From the NCBI RefSeq assembly GCF_000230975.2, contig NC_021172.1:806001-870000 (forward strand): 64,000 nt of DNA, given 5' to 3'. The stretch is from Hyphomicrobium denitrificans 1NES1 (lineage in GTDB: Bacteria; Pseudomonadota; Alphaproteobacteria; Rhizobiales; Hyphomicrobiaceae). A program made the position numbers and the translations under genes. Below are positions 1 to 8,294 of this stretch, in pieces (position 1 is the stretch's first letter; each line of letters opens with the position of its first letter). The notes beneath the pieces were generated by a model. That model did not search any database. It was not told the DNA's origin and saw only the letters and a list, made by a program, of their open reading frames with translations.

Positions 1-63
1 GTCCAATCATATTCTTGCTCTTACGCAGAACATAACGCGAGCATTGGCAGCAATTGGGGTGGT

Positions 64-331
64 TATCTGAGGCTGACGGACAGAAAGTTAGGCCAGTTCC
101 TATTCTCATGCCGGCCGTTGATTGTTGGCCCGCCGTTACGCCTCGTGCATGAATGGGTGGCCTGTATCGCCTCGATCCGAGGAAGTTTGCACGCATTCGC
201 TACGCCGAACGAGGGCGGTACTAATCTACAGTCGGACAGGTAACCTTCGTGCGGTCCAAGAGAGCACAGCGCAGTATCTGGGAATCGAAGTCGACGATGC
301 GATCGAGATCGCCGAGAAGATCGACATCTGA
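64..331 (+). pseudogene. Decayed C-terminal copy of tyrosine integrase
   Basis: This is a broken, inverted copy of the C-terminal half of the integrase encoded at 718-1350. The translated pieces YLRLTDRKLGQFLF (from 64) and LGIEVDDAIEIAEKIDI (to 331) match the intact protein almost residue for residue. The reading frame changes near 190. The segment holding the LLGHSKI box is deleted, so AVQ joins directly to EST. Without that catalytic histidine it cannot be an active recombinase. No start codon is visible; any 5' part is lost or lies left of the window. The two copies form an imperfect inverted pair, pointing to duplication followed by decay. Confidence 0.8.
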
Positions 332-717
332 TGGCGTCACGCTCTACCTCCGATTCCAGACGTGATCGGCGTCGCCGATTGCCAGTCAGCTGATGGCCGC
401 TAATGGGATAACCGGCTTTGCTGCAAACGACGATGCTTCGGTCCGCATGCCTGTTTCTGGCCCTGAACGCCGCGAGCTGAACGGCCGCTAACTGATCATT
501 TCGTCGATCGCGGTTCGGTACGGCTTCAGTTCTTGCCTGGACCTAGCCAGCAGCTTCTAAAATTGTTTCTTGGCGCAGTACGCTACCCGACTCCGGGACA
601 TGTTTCAAAATGATTCTATAGCAGATCAGTCCTATTAGCTGCCATGGTGTAGCAGAGATCGGCGACGCAGGGAGCGCCGCCGACCACGTCCGGTATCGGA
701 GGCAGAGCGTTAGTCGC
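332..717. other. Spacer between inverted integrase copies, no gene seen
   Basis: This stretch lies between the 3' ends of the decayed and the intact integrase copies, which converge on it. No open frame here has protein-like composition or a ribosome binding site, and no clear hairpin with a T tract was found. It may contain the recombination site used by the integrase, but no repeat was identified that would show this. Confidence 0.4.
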
Positions 718-1350
718 TCAGATATCGATCTTCTCCGCGATCTCGATCGCGTCGTCGACCTCGATGCCGAGATATCTGACCGTGCTTTCGATCTTGGAAT
801 GCCCGAGCAAGAGTTGGACGGCCTGGAGATTTCCTGTTCGCCGGTAGATGAGTACGGCCTTCGTCCGCCGCAGCGAATGCGTGCCAAATTTTGCCGGGTC
901 GAGACCGATGCTAGCGATCCACTCTAGCACCAGCCGCGCGTATTGCCGCGTTGTCAGCCCACCTCTGTCGCCACGGCCGGCGAAAAGGAACTGGCCCGGC
1001 TTGCGCTCCGTCAGACGCAGGTATTCGTCGATGGCCTGTCGAGTCTGATCGGTCAGTTCGAAGCGAACCGGCCTGCCGGTTTTCTTTTGCCGAATGGTTG
1101 CTCGATCCATTGAGTATCCGCTTGGAGCAACGTCATCGACGCGCACGGTGACAATATCGCAGCCGCGAAGTTTGCTGTCGATCGCTAGGTTGAAGAGTGC
1201 AAGATCCCTCTTCTTGCCCTCGATTTGCAACTTGGTTCTAATCGACCAGACATGGCTCGGCCTCAGCGGCGGTTTTGCGCCGACAAGTTTCCCTTTGTTC
1301 CACGGCACGCGAACTGGCTTGATAAGCGAATTGGCATGTTCCTGTTCCAT
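718..1350 (-). CDS. Short tyrosine recombinase/integrase
   Basis: A 210-residue tyrosine recombinase that consists of little more than the catalytic domain. The arginine in the SKLRGCD segment, the HSLR box, the histidine in LLGHSKI and the tyrosine in VRYLGIE are all present, so the catalytic set looks complete. A normal core-binding N-terminal domain is missing, as in the short integrases common in Hyphomicrobiales genomes. The start at 1350 (MEQEHANS) is chosen over an upstream ATG at 1410 because AAAGGAGA lies at the right distance. It would cut and rejoin DNA at a site that cannot be located from sequence alone. A decayed inverted copy lies at 64-331. Confidence 0.85.
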   Translation of the reverse strand: MEQEHANSLIKPVRVPWNKGKLVGAKPPLRPSHVWSIRTKLQIEGKKRDLALFNLAIDSKLRGCDIVTVRVDDVAPSGYSMDRATIRQKKTGRPVRFELTDQTRQAIDEYLRLTERKPGQFLFAGRGDRGGLTTRQYARLVLEWIASIGLDPAKFGTHSLRRTKAVLIYRRTGNLQAVQLLLGHSKIESTVRYLGIEVDDAIEIAEKIDI

Positions 1351-1621
1351 GGTCTGTCTCCTTTCTAGAGAGACGAACGACCATGCGCTCGCGACGGCCG
1401 CGCGGATCAATCTAATGGTCGCTATCGGCCCAATTCTTCCTTGGCTTGGTTAGCGGTCCACGATTTTGACCCAAATCGGACACGCATCGATGGCCATGCC
1501 GTGCGCGCGGAGAGTCATAAATCTCATTGCGGAAAATATCTGTGCCGGCAACGGTCCTTTACTTGGCAACCGCCAAGCACTCGACTAGCGTTCGAGTAGA
1601 TTTGTTCTTACGGGGGTTGCA

Positions 1622-1921
1622 ATGCAGGTTTTCAAGTTAGGCTTCGCGGCCGCGGTTATGGTGTGCGCACTTTCGGCGATGGCTCAGGCGGCCGATTGTA
1701 CAAGGGTCGCAGCCATTGGCGATAACATCACCCACGATTTGGCGGTCCTGTTCTCCACAAACGCACTTAAGAATACGATCGCCGGGCGAGGGCTTATAGG
1801 GAAGGGGCCAGTGAAAACCAGCTGCAAATCGGCGTCGGCGATGATTGAGTGTTACTCCTCGCAGATGGCCTGCAAGGGCGGAACGCCCGCGACCTGCTTG
1901 GGCCCCTGGCTATGCTTCTGA
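1622..1921 (+). CDS. Small secreted cysteine-containing protein, unknown
   Basis: A 99-residue protein with a clear N-terminal signal peptide (hydrophobic core to about residue 20, cleavage site AQA/ADC). The mature part is about 75 residues with five cysteines, which suggests disulfide bonds in the periplasm. A purine-rich GGGGG stretch precedes the ATG. No family was recognised. It stands alone between the integrase and the ketosynthase, with no evident operon partner. Confidence 0.65.
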   Translation: MQVFKLGFAAAVMVCALSAMAQAADCTRVAAIGDNITHDLAVLFSTNALKNTIAGRGLIGKGPVKTSCKSASAMIECYSSQMACKGGTPATCLGPWLCF

Positions 1922-2231
1922 ACCCGGCACTAGACGTGCCCTCATCTTGAATCTGTTCTTGCGGCTCGAACCTCGCAGTTATGCCGGGCACCATCCGAAA
2001 AGATGCATCGGGCGCTTCTGGCCCGTAACGCCGCCCGCCCGACTGAAGCTAACGGATCGGTTCACCTCCGGGAAGCAGTAGCCAGGAGGCGTCGGCGTCT
2101 GGGCAGAGCCGACGGTCGGTCCCAAAAGCGGTCATTGACCCTGCCGGTTAGCGAGAGCAATCCACATCCTTAGAGTTGCGTGCTTTCAAGAGCAAAGCGG
2201 ACGCAGTCCTGGCCACGCAGAGGCACGATGC
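1922..2231. other. Intergenic region, nothing identified
   Basis: About 310 bases between the small secreted protein gene and the 3' end of the convergent ketosynthase gene. No convincing reading frame, repeat or hairpin with a T tract was seen. Confidence 0.4.
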
Positions 2232-3533
2232 TCACCCATGGGCACTTCGATCAGTCTCACGGGCGAGAGCGTCCGACCATCGGCGGAAGACGATGCTGGC
2301 ATTGACGCCGCCGAAGCCGAAGCCGTTCGATATTGCGTGCTCCATTCGAAGGGATCGGGCCTGTTTGCCCACGAGATCTATGCCTTCAGCGGCCGGATCG
2401 GGATTTTCCAAGTTGAGCGTCGGCGGCGCGACCTGATCGCGCAGTGCAAGGATGGTGAATATTGCCTCGAGGCCTCCTGCTGCGCCGAGCAGGTGGCCCG
2501 TCGCCGACTTGGTAGCGCTGACGGCGATCTTTCCTTCCCGTCGAAATACGGCCTTGATGGCTTCGAGCTCACCCAAATCGCCGATCGGAGTCGATGTGGC
2601 ATGAGCATTGAGGTGCTGGATGTCGAACGAACTGAGATCCGCTTGTCTAAGCGCGATCTCCATGGCCCGGCGAGCGCCTTCGCTATCCTCCGGCCCAGCT
2701 GTCATATGGTAGGCATCTGCCGTCGTGCCGTAACCGACGATTTCCGCAAGAGGCTTGGCCGCGCGAGCGTGTGCGTGCGCGAGGTTCTCGATCACCAGAA
2801 TGCCCGCGCCTTCCCCCATGACGAAGCCGTCCCGGTCTCGATCATAAGGCCGTGACGCACGATCCGGCGTGCCATTGAACCCCGTGGAAAGCGCACGTGC
2901 AGCGGCAAAGCCGCCAAGGCTGACCAGATCAATGCAGGCTTCGGCACCGCCGCACACCGCCACGTCCGCTTCTCCGGATCTGATAAGACGCGCGGCATCC
3001 CCTATGGCCTGAACGCTTGCGGCACAGGCGGTCACCGGCGCACCGATTGGCCCCTTGTAGCCGTGGCGGATCGAGACATGGCCGGCCGCAAGGTTGGCCA
3101 GGAACGAGGGGACGGTGAAAGGTGAAAGGCGGCGGACGCCGCGGTGATCGGTGGTGCGCACTGCGTCGACGATAGCGGGAAATCCGCCGATGCCCGTTGC
3201 GATGACGGTTGCGGTCTTCTCAAGAGCTCGCGCATCGGCGGGCGTCCATCCCGCCTGCGCGATGGCCTCCGCCGCAGCGACAAGCGCGAACAGGATGAAG
3301 CGATCCATCTTCCGTTGGTCTTTGGCAGGTACGGCCAGGATCGCATCGAAGCCGCCGTTGGCATCCTCGTCTTTGCCCGGCACAATTCCGGCTACTCTTG
3401 CCGGGAGAGAGGCCGCCCATTCAGGCAATGCACGCAATCCGGACTGGCCGGCGAGAAGTCGCTTCCACGCGAGTTCTGCCCCACATCCCAAGGGCGACAC
3501 TACTCCCAATCCCGTCACAACAACACGACGCAT
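2232..3533 (-). CDS. Beta-ketoacyl-ACP synthase (KAS II/FabF type)
   Basis: A 433-residue condensing enzyme of the KAS I/II (thiolase) superfamily. It would condense an acyl-ACP with malonyl-ACP in fatty acid or polyketide-like chain elongation. Seen in order: N-terminal RRVVVTGLGVVSPLG, the nucleophile cysteine in TACAAS, the first catalytic histidine in NAHATSTPIGD, the lysine and second histidine in KSATGHLLGAAGG, and the C-terminal NGFGFGGVNAS loop. The start is set at the ATG at 3533; an in-frame GTG lies at 3539. It does not sit in a fab cluster, so a role in a special lipid or secondary product is as likely as housekeeping elongation. The next gene on the same strand encodes an NTF2-like protein. 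Confidence 0.9.
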   Translation of the reverse strand: MRRVVVTGLGVVSPLGCGAELAWKRLLAGQSGLRALPEWAASLPARVAGIVPGKDEDANGGFDAILAVPAKDQRKMDRFILFALVAAAEAIAQAGWTPADARALEKTATVIATGIGGFPAIVDAVRTTDHRGVRRLSPFTVPSFLANLAAGHVSIRHGYKGPIGAPVTACAASVQAIGDAARLIRSGEADVAVCGGAEACIDLVSLGGFAAARALSTGFNGTPDRASRPYDRDRDGFVMGEGAGILVIENLAHAHARAAKPLAEIVGYGTTADAYHMTAGPEDSEGARRAMEIALRQADLSSFDIQHLNAHATSTPIGDLGELEAIKAVFRREGKIAVSATKSATGHLLGAAGGLEAIFTILALRDQVAPPTLNLENPDPAAEGIDLVGKQARSLRMEHAISNGFGFGGVNASIVFRRWSDALARETDRSAHG

Positions 3534-3617
3534 GCACACACCCTAGCCACTTTTGGTGACGAAACGTGTCCGAGGGCCAAGGGCCTTGATGGAGGCTAGC
3601 CCGCCTACCTGCTTCCG

Positions 3618-4073
3618 TCAGCTTTCAATCGGCTTTGCGGCAGCCTCTTGAAGGCCAGACGCCGCCTGAGCGGAAAGACCACGGGCCGCTTCCTGTGAAT
3701 CCTGGAATTCCTCGAGCGCATAGAGTCTGCCCCACCGCAAAGTAAAAACGTGAAGACCACGGTTGATGTAGGGGCCGCCGTTGAGCAGCGTTGCGGTGGC
3801 GTCCCATTCGGCAAACGCGGTCGTATGCCAAGGCCAGCCTGTGATCCAAATATTGTTGACCTTAATACGTAGGTTGGGAAGAACGCGGCCTGCGCGCTCA
3901 AGCCAGAGCCGAAGTGCTTCTTTGCCACGTCGCTCGCCAGCAAGCGCGTGGGCGCCGGCAACACGGTGGTGAATATTCGGCGCGGCTGCTTTCACGGCCT
4001 CAGCCCAGCGATGGTTGTTCATGTCGTCGAAAGTCTGTCGGATATTTTTCTCTACGATATAGCTGTATAGCAT
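3618..4073 (-). CDS. SnoaL/NTF2-like fold protein
   Basis: A 151-residue protein with the length and pattern of the SnoaL-like/NTF2 superfamily: an N-terminal helix with a DDMNNHRW stretch, a middle HHRVAGAHALAGERRGKEALRLW segment typical of these proteins (written here across two strands), and paired tryptophan-rich beta strands (ITGWPWHTTAFAEW, HVFTLRWGRL). Members are cyclases, isomerases or small-molecule binding proteins; the substrate cannot be told from sequence. It lies between ketosynthase and glutathione transferase genes on the same strand and may act on the same metabolite. Confidence 0.7.
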   Translation of the reverse strand: MLYSYIVEKNIRQTFDDMNNHRWAEAVKAAAPNIHHRVAGAHALAGERRGKEALRLWLERAGRVLPNLRIKVNNIWITGWPWHTTAFAEWDATATLLNGGPYINRGLHVFTLRWGRLYALEEFQDSQEAARGLSAQAASGLQEAAAKPIES

Positions 4074-4136
4074 CTGATGTCTCTCGCTGGTTTTGCTGTT
4101 TCCGGATTGGGTGGTCAGCTCGCATCAATGTTGCAA

Positions 4137-4802
4137 TCAACACTTTGCCATTGCGCGGGAATGGGCGGGCCGGGCCCTGAGACCTTCGATCCAAGAGCGT
4201 ATTGCGTCTCGCCCTTCGAGCAGACCGATATCCAGAGCCCACCCCATCATGGAACCGTTGAGAATGTCGGCTGCCGTAATTTTGTCGCCCAATAAGAAAG
4301 ATCGCCCCGTCAGGTACCGCTCCATGAAAGCAGCGACATCATCAAAGGGTGTCAGCGAAGGTCCGACGCTTAGGATGGGTATTTTGCGAGCTCTGGCTTT
4401 CGCCACTCTCATCTGTTCCAATATGGCCGGCTCCAGCGTCCCAGCCGAGAACGCCATCCAGGTGCAATAGTCCGCCCTGCGCTTTTTATCCGCTAGCGGA
4501 GGCGCCAGATCTGCCTCTGGAAAGCGATCTGCAAGATAGAGAGAGATGCCCAGCGACTCGAAGATGATCGTTTGGTCGATTTCGAGGGCCGGCACCTTGC
4601 CGAGCGGATGAACAGCCAGGTAACGTTTTCTTTTGTGCTCGCCTAGCCAAAGACTGACAATGCTCAGCTGATAGGAAACGCCGATTTCTTCTAGCTGCCA
4701 ACGCACTCTCGCCGCACGAGTGCCGGGCGCAAAATGCAGCCGGATGATGCCAGACTCAAATGTGGACGGCAATGAAGCTGGCGCTCGTCCTTTATCGCTC
4801 AT
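4137..4802 (-). CDS. Glutathione S-transferase family protein
   Basis: A 221-residue protein with an N-terminal thioredoxin-like domain and a C-terminal helical domain. The first strand and helix (IIRLHFAPGTRAARVRWQLE) carry the Ser/Thr-rich active-site region near residues 26-32. The cis-proline motif is KVPAL, followed by the glutathione-contacting ES pair (IFESLGISLYLA). The C-terminal part includes the conserved KITAADI helix-capping motif. It would conjugate or reduce a small electrophile with glutathione in the cytoplasm. It lies just downstream of a TetR repressor gene, a common arrangement for detoxification genes. Confidence 0.85.
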   Translation of the reverse strand: MSDKGRAPASLPSTFESGIIRLHFAPGTRAARVRWQLEEIGVSYQLSIVSLWLGEHKRKRYLAVHPLGKVPALEIDQTIIFESLGISLYLADRFPEADLAPPLADKKRRADYCTWMAFSAGTLEPAILEQMRVAKARARKIPILSVGPSLTPFDDVAAFMERYLTGRSFLLGDKITAADILNGSMMGWALDIGLLEGRDAIRSWIEGLRARPAHSRAMAKC

Positions 4803-4851
4803 CTCATCTGGCCCGATGCTGTTTCATTTGCATGCTCCGTGCGACGCTACG

Positions 4852-5436
4852 CTACTCCAGCTGGCCTGCACTGCGGCCCGCCGAAAGGATTTCTGCGCGA
4901 AGTTCTCCGCTGCCGACGGCGCGCGCCATAACGACCGTACCAACAAGGTTGATAAGAAGTGTGAGGGCTTTGGCTCTTTGCTCGGCGGGCACACCAGTTT
5001 GAGCCGCCGATAATTTCTCGATCAGACCTTGCGTTCCGTTTGCGAATACCTGCTGCAGGGATGCGTGCTCTCGCGCGATTTCGCTCCCGAGCGCCACCAT
5101 CGGGCAGCCGATTTCAGGCTCCGCCACATGCGTTTCCGAAAGATAGTCGGTCACGTACGCCTCTACTGCCGACCTGGGTCCCCCACTCTGCAAAACCATT
5201 TCGAGACGGCTGAGGAGCTCGCCGTAGGCCTGTTCGGAGGCTTCGGCAATGAGAGCCTCCTTCGATGCAAAGTGACGGTAGAATCCTCCGTGCGCGAACC
5301 CCGCCGCTTGCATGATGTCGGCAACGCTCGTGCCGGAAATGCCGCGCTCGCGAAGGATCCGGGAACCGATCGCAACGATCTCCGCGTGATGTTCGGCCTT
5401 CGCCTCTCGTGACATGCGCATCTGAGCTGGTTCCAT
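4852..5436 (-). CDS. TetR/AcrR family transcriptional repressor (copy 1)
   Basis: A 194-residue TetR-family regulator. The N-terminal DNA-binding domain is clear: helix-turn-helix GTSVADIMQAAGFAHGGFYRHF followed by SKEALIAEA (shown here only as the family-defining stretch, residues about 34-66). The C-terminal ligand domain resembles that of the second regulator at 7293-7877 (both contain an ALKAYV/AVEAYV-x2-YL segment and an ExGCP motif). It sits next to a divergently read secreted-protein gene. The shared promoter region carries three TTAGAT-N10-ATCTAA type dyads, one within 20-45 bases of the start codon, so autoregulation is likely. The inducer is unknown. No strong ribosome binding site decides between the starts at 5436, 5421 and 5415. 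Confidence 0.9.
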   Translation of the reverse strand: MEPAQMRMSREAKAEHHAEIVAIGSRILRERGISGTSVADIMQAAGFAHGGFYRHFASKEALIAEASEQAYGELLSRLEMVLQSGGPRSAVEAYVTDYLSETHVAEPEIGCPMVALGSEIAREHASLQQVFANGTQGLIEKLSAAQTGVPAEQRAKALTLLINLVGTVVMARAVGSGELRAEILSAGRSAGQLE

Positions 5437-5455
5437 TTGGTTTGGGCTTCTTAAT

Positions 5456-5477
5456 TTAGATTATATATAGCATCTTA
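5456..5477. promoter_or_regulatory. TetR-type operator dyad 1 (TTAGAT-N10-ATCTTA)
   Basis: Two six-base arms in inverted orientation spaced by ten bases, TTAGAT and ATCTTA, 20 bases upstream of the first TetR gene. The same layout is found at 5531, 5557, 8139 and 8295. One mismatch to the perfect dyad. Confidence 0.6.
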
Positions 5478-5530
5478 TCGTACGACACAATCGCCGCCGT
5501 CGAAATTTTGCAAACTCCGCGCTTGACGTT

Positions 5531-5552
5531 TTAGATTTCTATCAGCATCTAT
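5531..5552. promoter_or_regulatory. TetR-type operator dyad 2 (TTAGAT-N10-ATCTAT)
   Basis: Inverted arms TTAGAT and ATCTAT separated by ten bases in the divergent promoter between the first TetR gene and the secreted-protein gene at 5617. It overlaps a second perfect palindrome, CATCTAT-ATGG-ATAGATG (5546-5563), that links it to dyad 3. Confidence 0.65.
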
Positions 5553-5556
5553 ATGG

Positions 5557-5578
5557 ATAGATGATTGTCATCATCTAA
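5557..5578. promoter_or_regulatory. TetR-type operator dyad 3 (ATAGAT-N10-ATCTAA)
   Basis: Inverted arms ATAGAT and ATCTAA with a ten-base spacer, about 40 bases upstream of the ATG at 5617. Centre-to-centre distance from dyad 2 is 26 bases, so two repressor dimers could bind side by side. Confidence 0.65.
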
Positions 5579-5616
5579 TGTGAAGTATCCAACCTACGGT
5601 CAAATGGAGACACGCT

Positions 5617-5826
5617 ATGAAAGCTCTGATTATCGCTGCCATGACCACTGCCGCGCTTTCGGCCGGCGCCATGAGCGCCCAGGCTCAGGATGAAACCGAT
5701 CGAGCCATGCGCGCCGGCTCTTATGTCAATCCTACCGGACCTGCGAACGGAGCCTGGTCGAGTTCTGGGGCCACAATTCGCTACAGCGGTGCACTCGTCA
5801 GAAGTAAGAAGCACACGGCTCGCTGA
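5617..5826 (+). CDS. Small secreted protein, unknown function
   Basis: A 69-residue protein with a signal peptide (MKALIIAAMTTAALSAG, cleavage after SAQAQ). The mature part is about 45 residues, rich in Ser, Gly and Arg, with no cysteine. GGAGA precedes the ATG. It is read divergently from the first TetR gene, and its promoter holds operator dyads 2 and 3, so it is probably controlled by one or both TetR proteins. No family was recognised. Confidence 0.65.
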   Translation: MKALIIAAMTTAALSAGAMSAQAQDETDRAMRAGSYVNPTGPANGAWSSSGATIRYSGALVRSKKHTAR

Positions 5827-5894
5827 CCTCAGCGGCACCGACGCCGCTCGGTGGATTCAGGTTTGATAGAGGCAGGGCTAGCATGGCTCTTAAT

Positions 5895-7079
5895 TCATAG
5901 TGCTTCTAGAGCCAATGCGATGCCCTGCCCGCCACCGATGCAAAGCGTTACGATACATTTGCGGAGATGATGCCTTCGCATTGCATGCGCGAGACGTGTG
6001 GTCAGTACCGCCCCTGTTGCGCCGATCGGATGTCCGTGGGCAATTGCGCCGCCTTCGGGGTTGATGATCTCCTCGGGGAGCTGAAGCTCTTGGGCGACGG
6101 CGAGTGGCACCGCAGCAAAAGCCTCATTGATCTCGATCCGATCGAGATCACCAATTGTCCAGCCTGCTCGTTCCAGAGCAATCCGCACCGCCGGGACCGG
6201 GCCAAGCCCGAACAGTCCTGGCTCAACCGCTGCAATGCCGTACGAGACCAGTCGCGCCCATGGCGAAATCCCGAGCTTTTCCGCACATGAACGGTCGGAC
6301 ACGATCATGGCTGCCGCGCCCGAATTGAGCCCCGGTGCGTTCCCCGCCGTGATCGTGCCGTCCTTTCGAAATGCCGGACGCAGTTTGGACAGCGCCTCGT
6401 AAGTCGTATCAACTCGATTGGCCTCGTCCTTCGCGAACAGCTCTTCCCCCTTCTTGCCCTTCACTTTTACTGCGACGATCTCGGCCTCTAGAACGCCCGC
6501 CGTTTGTGCGGCGGCAAAACGGGTTTGAGACCGCTCGGCCCAATGGTCCTGGCGCTCACGGGTGAGCTGCGTCTTCGTAACCAGATCTTCCGTGTGCCAT
6601 CCAGAATGCTCGCCTGAAAACGCGTCGATCAGGCCATCCCGCAACATGCTGTCGTGGATTTCTGCCGGGCCCATGCGGTAGCCCCATCGGCCCCCATCGA
6701 GCAAGTAGGGTGCGCGATCCATGTTCTCCATGCCGCCAGCAATGGCGATTTGAACGTTGCCGGACACGATCTCTTGCGCTGCGGCTATAATGGCCTGGGC
6801 GCCGGATCCGCAGACGCGGTTGACCGTAAGGGCCGGCGTCGTCACGGGCAGACCGCCGCCGATTGCAGCTTGTCTTGCGGGGTTCATGCGATTGCCGGCC
6901 TGGATGACGTTCCCCATCGTCACCGACTGAACGTTTTGAGGATCGAGTTTGGCGCGGCGGACGACCTCCGCGATGACAATGGCACCGAGTTCAGTTGCAG
7001 CGGTGCCCTTGAGAGTTCCGTTAAAGGTGCCGATCGCCGTGCGAACGGGCTCAGCAATGATGATTTCTTGTCTCGGCAT
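5895..7079 (-). CDS. Acetyl-CoA acetyltransferase / 3-ketoacyl-CoA thiolase
   Basis: A 394-residue type II thiolase. The acyl-accepting cysteine is in NRVCGSGAQAI, the catalytic histidine in HGHPIGATGA and the second cysteine in CIGGGQG near the C-terminus; all three are present. It would cleave 3-ketoacyl-CoA or condense two acetyl-CoA units. The start at 7079 (MPRQEIII) has AAAGGA at the right distance; an open frame extends 64 codons upstream but has the look of non-coding sequence. It lies between the two TetR genes, downstream of the second on the same strand. Degradative (beta-oxidation) and biosynthetic roles cannot be told apart. Confidence 0.9.
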   Translation of the reverse strand: MPRQEIIIAEPVRTAIGTFNGTLKGTAATELGAIVIAEVVRRAKLDPQNVQSVTMGNVIQAGNRMNPARQAAIGGGLPVTTPALTVNRVCGSGAQAIIAAAQEIVSGNVQIAIAGGMENMDRAPYLLDGGRWGYRMGPAEIHDSMLRDGLIDAFSGEHSGWHTEDLVTKTQLTRERQDHWAERSQTRFAAAQTAGVLEAEIVAVKVKGKKGEELFAKDEANRVDTTYEALSKLRPAFRKDGTITAGNAPGLNSGAAAMIVSDRSCAEKLGISPWARLVSYGIAAVEPGLFGLGPVPAVRIALERAGWTIGDLDRIEINEAFAAVPLAVAQELQLPEEIINPEGGAIAHGHPIGATGAVLTTRLAHAMRRHHLRKCIVTLCIGGGQGIALALEAL

Positions 7080-7292
7080 TTTTAATCCTTTCATTGCAAC
7101 GGATGTGGAGTGGCCGTCCTTTGCCCGCATCTGACCGAGATCGCACTTGCAGCGCCTCAGGTTCTCGACGGCTACGAGGTCTTGAGAACCAGCGACGGGC
7201 CCACGACCAGATCCGTCGCAACAAAGCATCGCGAAGGACACCGAAACTGAGGCTGCAAGCGGCGCACGCAAAAAGGCACTCTCGCCTACAGC

Positions 7293-7877
7293 CTACCGGC
7301 GCGATTCCAGGAGTGTGTTCGCCCGTTTTCGAGCGGCGGCGATGATTTCAGACGATAGCTTCTGATCGTTGGCTGCCCGAGCCATCGAAACCGCTCCTGC
7401 GAGCAACGCCATGAGTTCTAGGGCTTTGCTTTGCCGCTCCGCTGATGGGCACGACAGCCCATCCATGATGAGTGACATGGTTGTCTTGAGCCCAGCTGTA
7501 AACGCGCCCCTTACGCCGGCTTGTTCCCGACTGATATCAGGGGCGAAGGATGGAATCGGACAGCCCAATTCCGGGTTCTTGATGTGCGCTAGCGTCAGGT
7601 ACTCGGCGACATAAGCTTTGAGCGCGGCCTTTGGGCCCTCGGACTGGGATCGTTCCTCGAACCGCGAGTTGATTTCCGCGAAGATTCTCTCCGTGGCTTC
7701 CGCGACGAGTGTGTCCTTGGAATCGAAATGCTTGTAGAAGCCCCCATGCGTGAGGCCCACTGCCGCCATCAGGTCAGCAAGGCTTGTTCCTATGATGCCG
7801 CGTTGGCGCAACATCTTCGAAGTCTGGGAAATGATCTCGTCATGGCGCTTGGCCATGACCTCTCGTGACGCGCGCAT
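7293..7877 (-). CDS. TetR/AcrR family transcriptional repressor (copy 2)
   Basis: A 194-residue TetR-family regulator, the same length as copy 1 and clearly related to it along its whole length. Helix-turn-helix: GTSLADLMAAVGLTHGGFYK (residues about 31-50), then HFDSKDTLVAEATE. The start ATG follows AGAGG. A 49-residue gene lies 83 bases upstream on the same strand, and the pair shares an upstream dyad at 8139-8160. Because the recognition helices of the two regulators are close (FAHGGFYRHF and LTHGGFYKHF), they probably bind the same TTAGAT-N10-ATCTAA operators, including the one ahead of the RND pump. Confidence 0.9.
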   Translation of the reverse strand: MRASREVMAKRHDEIISQTSKMLRQRGIIGTSLADLMAAVGLTHGGFYKHFDSKDTLVAEATERIFAEINSRFEERSQSEGPKAALKAYVAEYLTLAHIKNPELGCPIPSFAPDISREQAGVRGAFTAGLKTTMSLIMDGLSCPSAERQSKALELMALLAGAVSMARAANDQKLSSEIIAAARKRANTLLESRR

Positions 7878-7960
7878 TGCTCTACCTCTAGCGTCTCGTC
7901 GGGCTGATATTCCGGCTCAGCCCGGCGGATGATTGGAATTACTGGCTTCCGTGCCGACCG

Positions 7961-8110
7961 TTAATTTGCTCCGCTAAGCCCTTGAACCTCATCCTCCAGC
8001 AAGGAAACCCGGGCGTGCAGGTCCTCGATGGGGTCGTACTCCAGGGCCATCGCATATCGATCGAGCCATTGCCAAAAGCGAAACCAGACCGAGTTCTGAA
8101 GATGTTCCAT
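7961..8110 (-). CDS. 49-residue protein, unknown, upstream of TetR copy 2
   Basis: A short frame beginning MEHLQNSVWFRFWQWLDRY and ending EVQGLSGAN. It has an aromatic N-terminal helix (W9, F10, F12, W13, W15) and an acidic C-terminal helix (DLHARVSLLEDEVQ) with coiled-coil spacing. GGAG lies seven bases before the ATG. It is located between the TetR gene and the dyad at 8139-8160, so it should be transcribed with the regulator. The composition and the ribosome binding site argue that it is real. It may be an amphipathic membrane-associated or adaptor peptide for the regulator or pump; this is only a guess. Confidence 0.55.
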   Translation of the reverse strand: MEHLQNSVWFRFWQWLDRYAMALEYDPIEDLHARVSLLEDEVQGLSGAN

Positions 8111-8138
8111 GCTTCGGCTCCGGGATTTAGCTCTCCTT

Positions 8139-8160
8139 ATAGATGCTATTAATCATCCAA
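8139..8160. promoter_or_regulatory. TetR-type operator dyad 4 (ATAGAT-N10-ATCCAA)
   Basis: Inverted arms ATAGAT and ATCCAA with a ten-base spacer, about 30 bases upstream of the 49-residue gene that precedes the second TetR gene. One arm has a single mismatch to ATCTAA. Confidence 0.55.
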
Positions 8161-8294
8161 AGAGTCAAGACCCCTCGCACGCGTTTAGAACTGTAAATCG
8201 CCCCTAAGCTGGCCCCGGAATGCTCTGCGATCGCGCTTTGCTGTGAGCCCCAGTGCCCCCGAGACATCTCACCGCAACTTCTTCTCTTGCACTT

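Noticed and set aside
4021..4080. Sixth TetR-type dyad before the NTF2-like gene
   Set aside because: TCAGAT is followed at the right spacing by TATATC, which does not match ATCTAA closely enough.
5895..7271. Longer thiolase start at 7271
   Set aside because: The extra 64 residues are not thiolase-like, and AAAGGA precedes the ATG at 7079.
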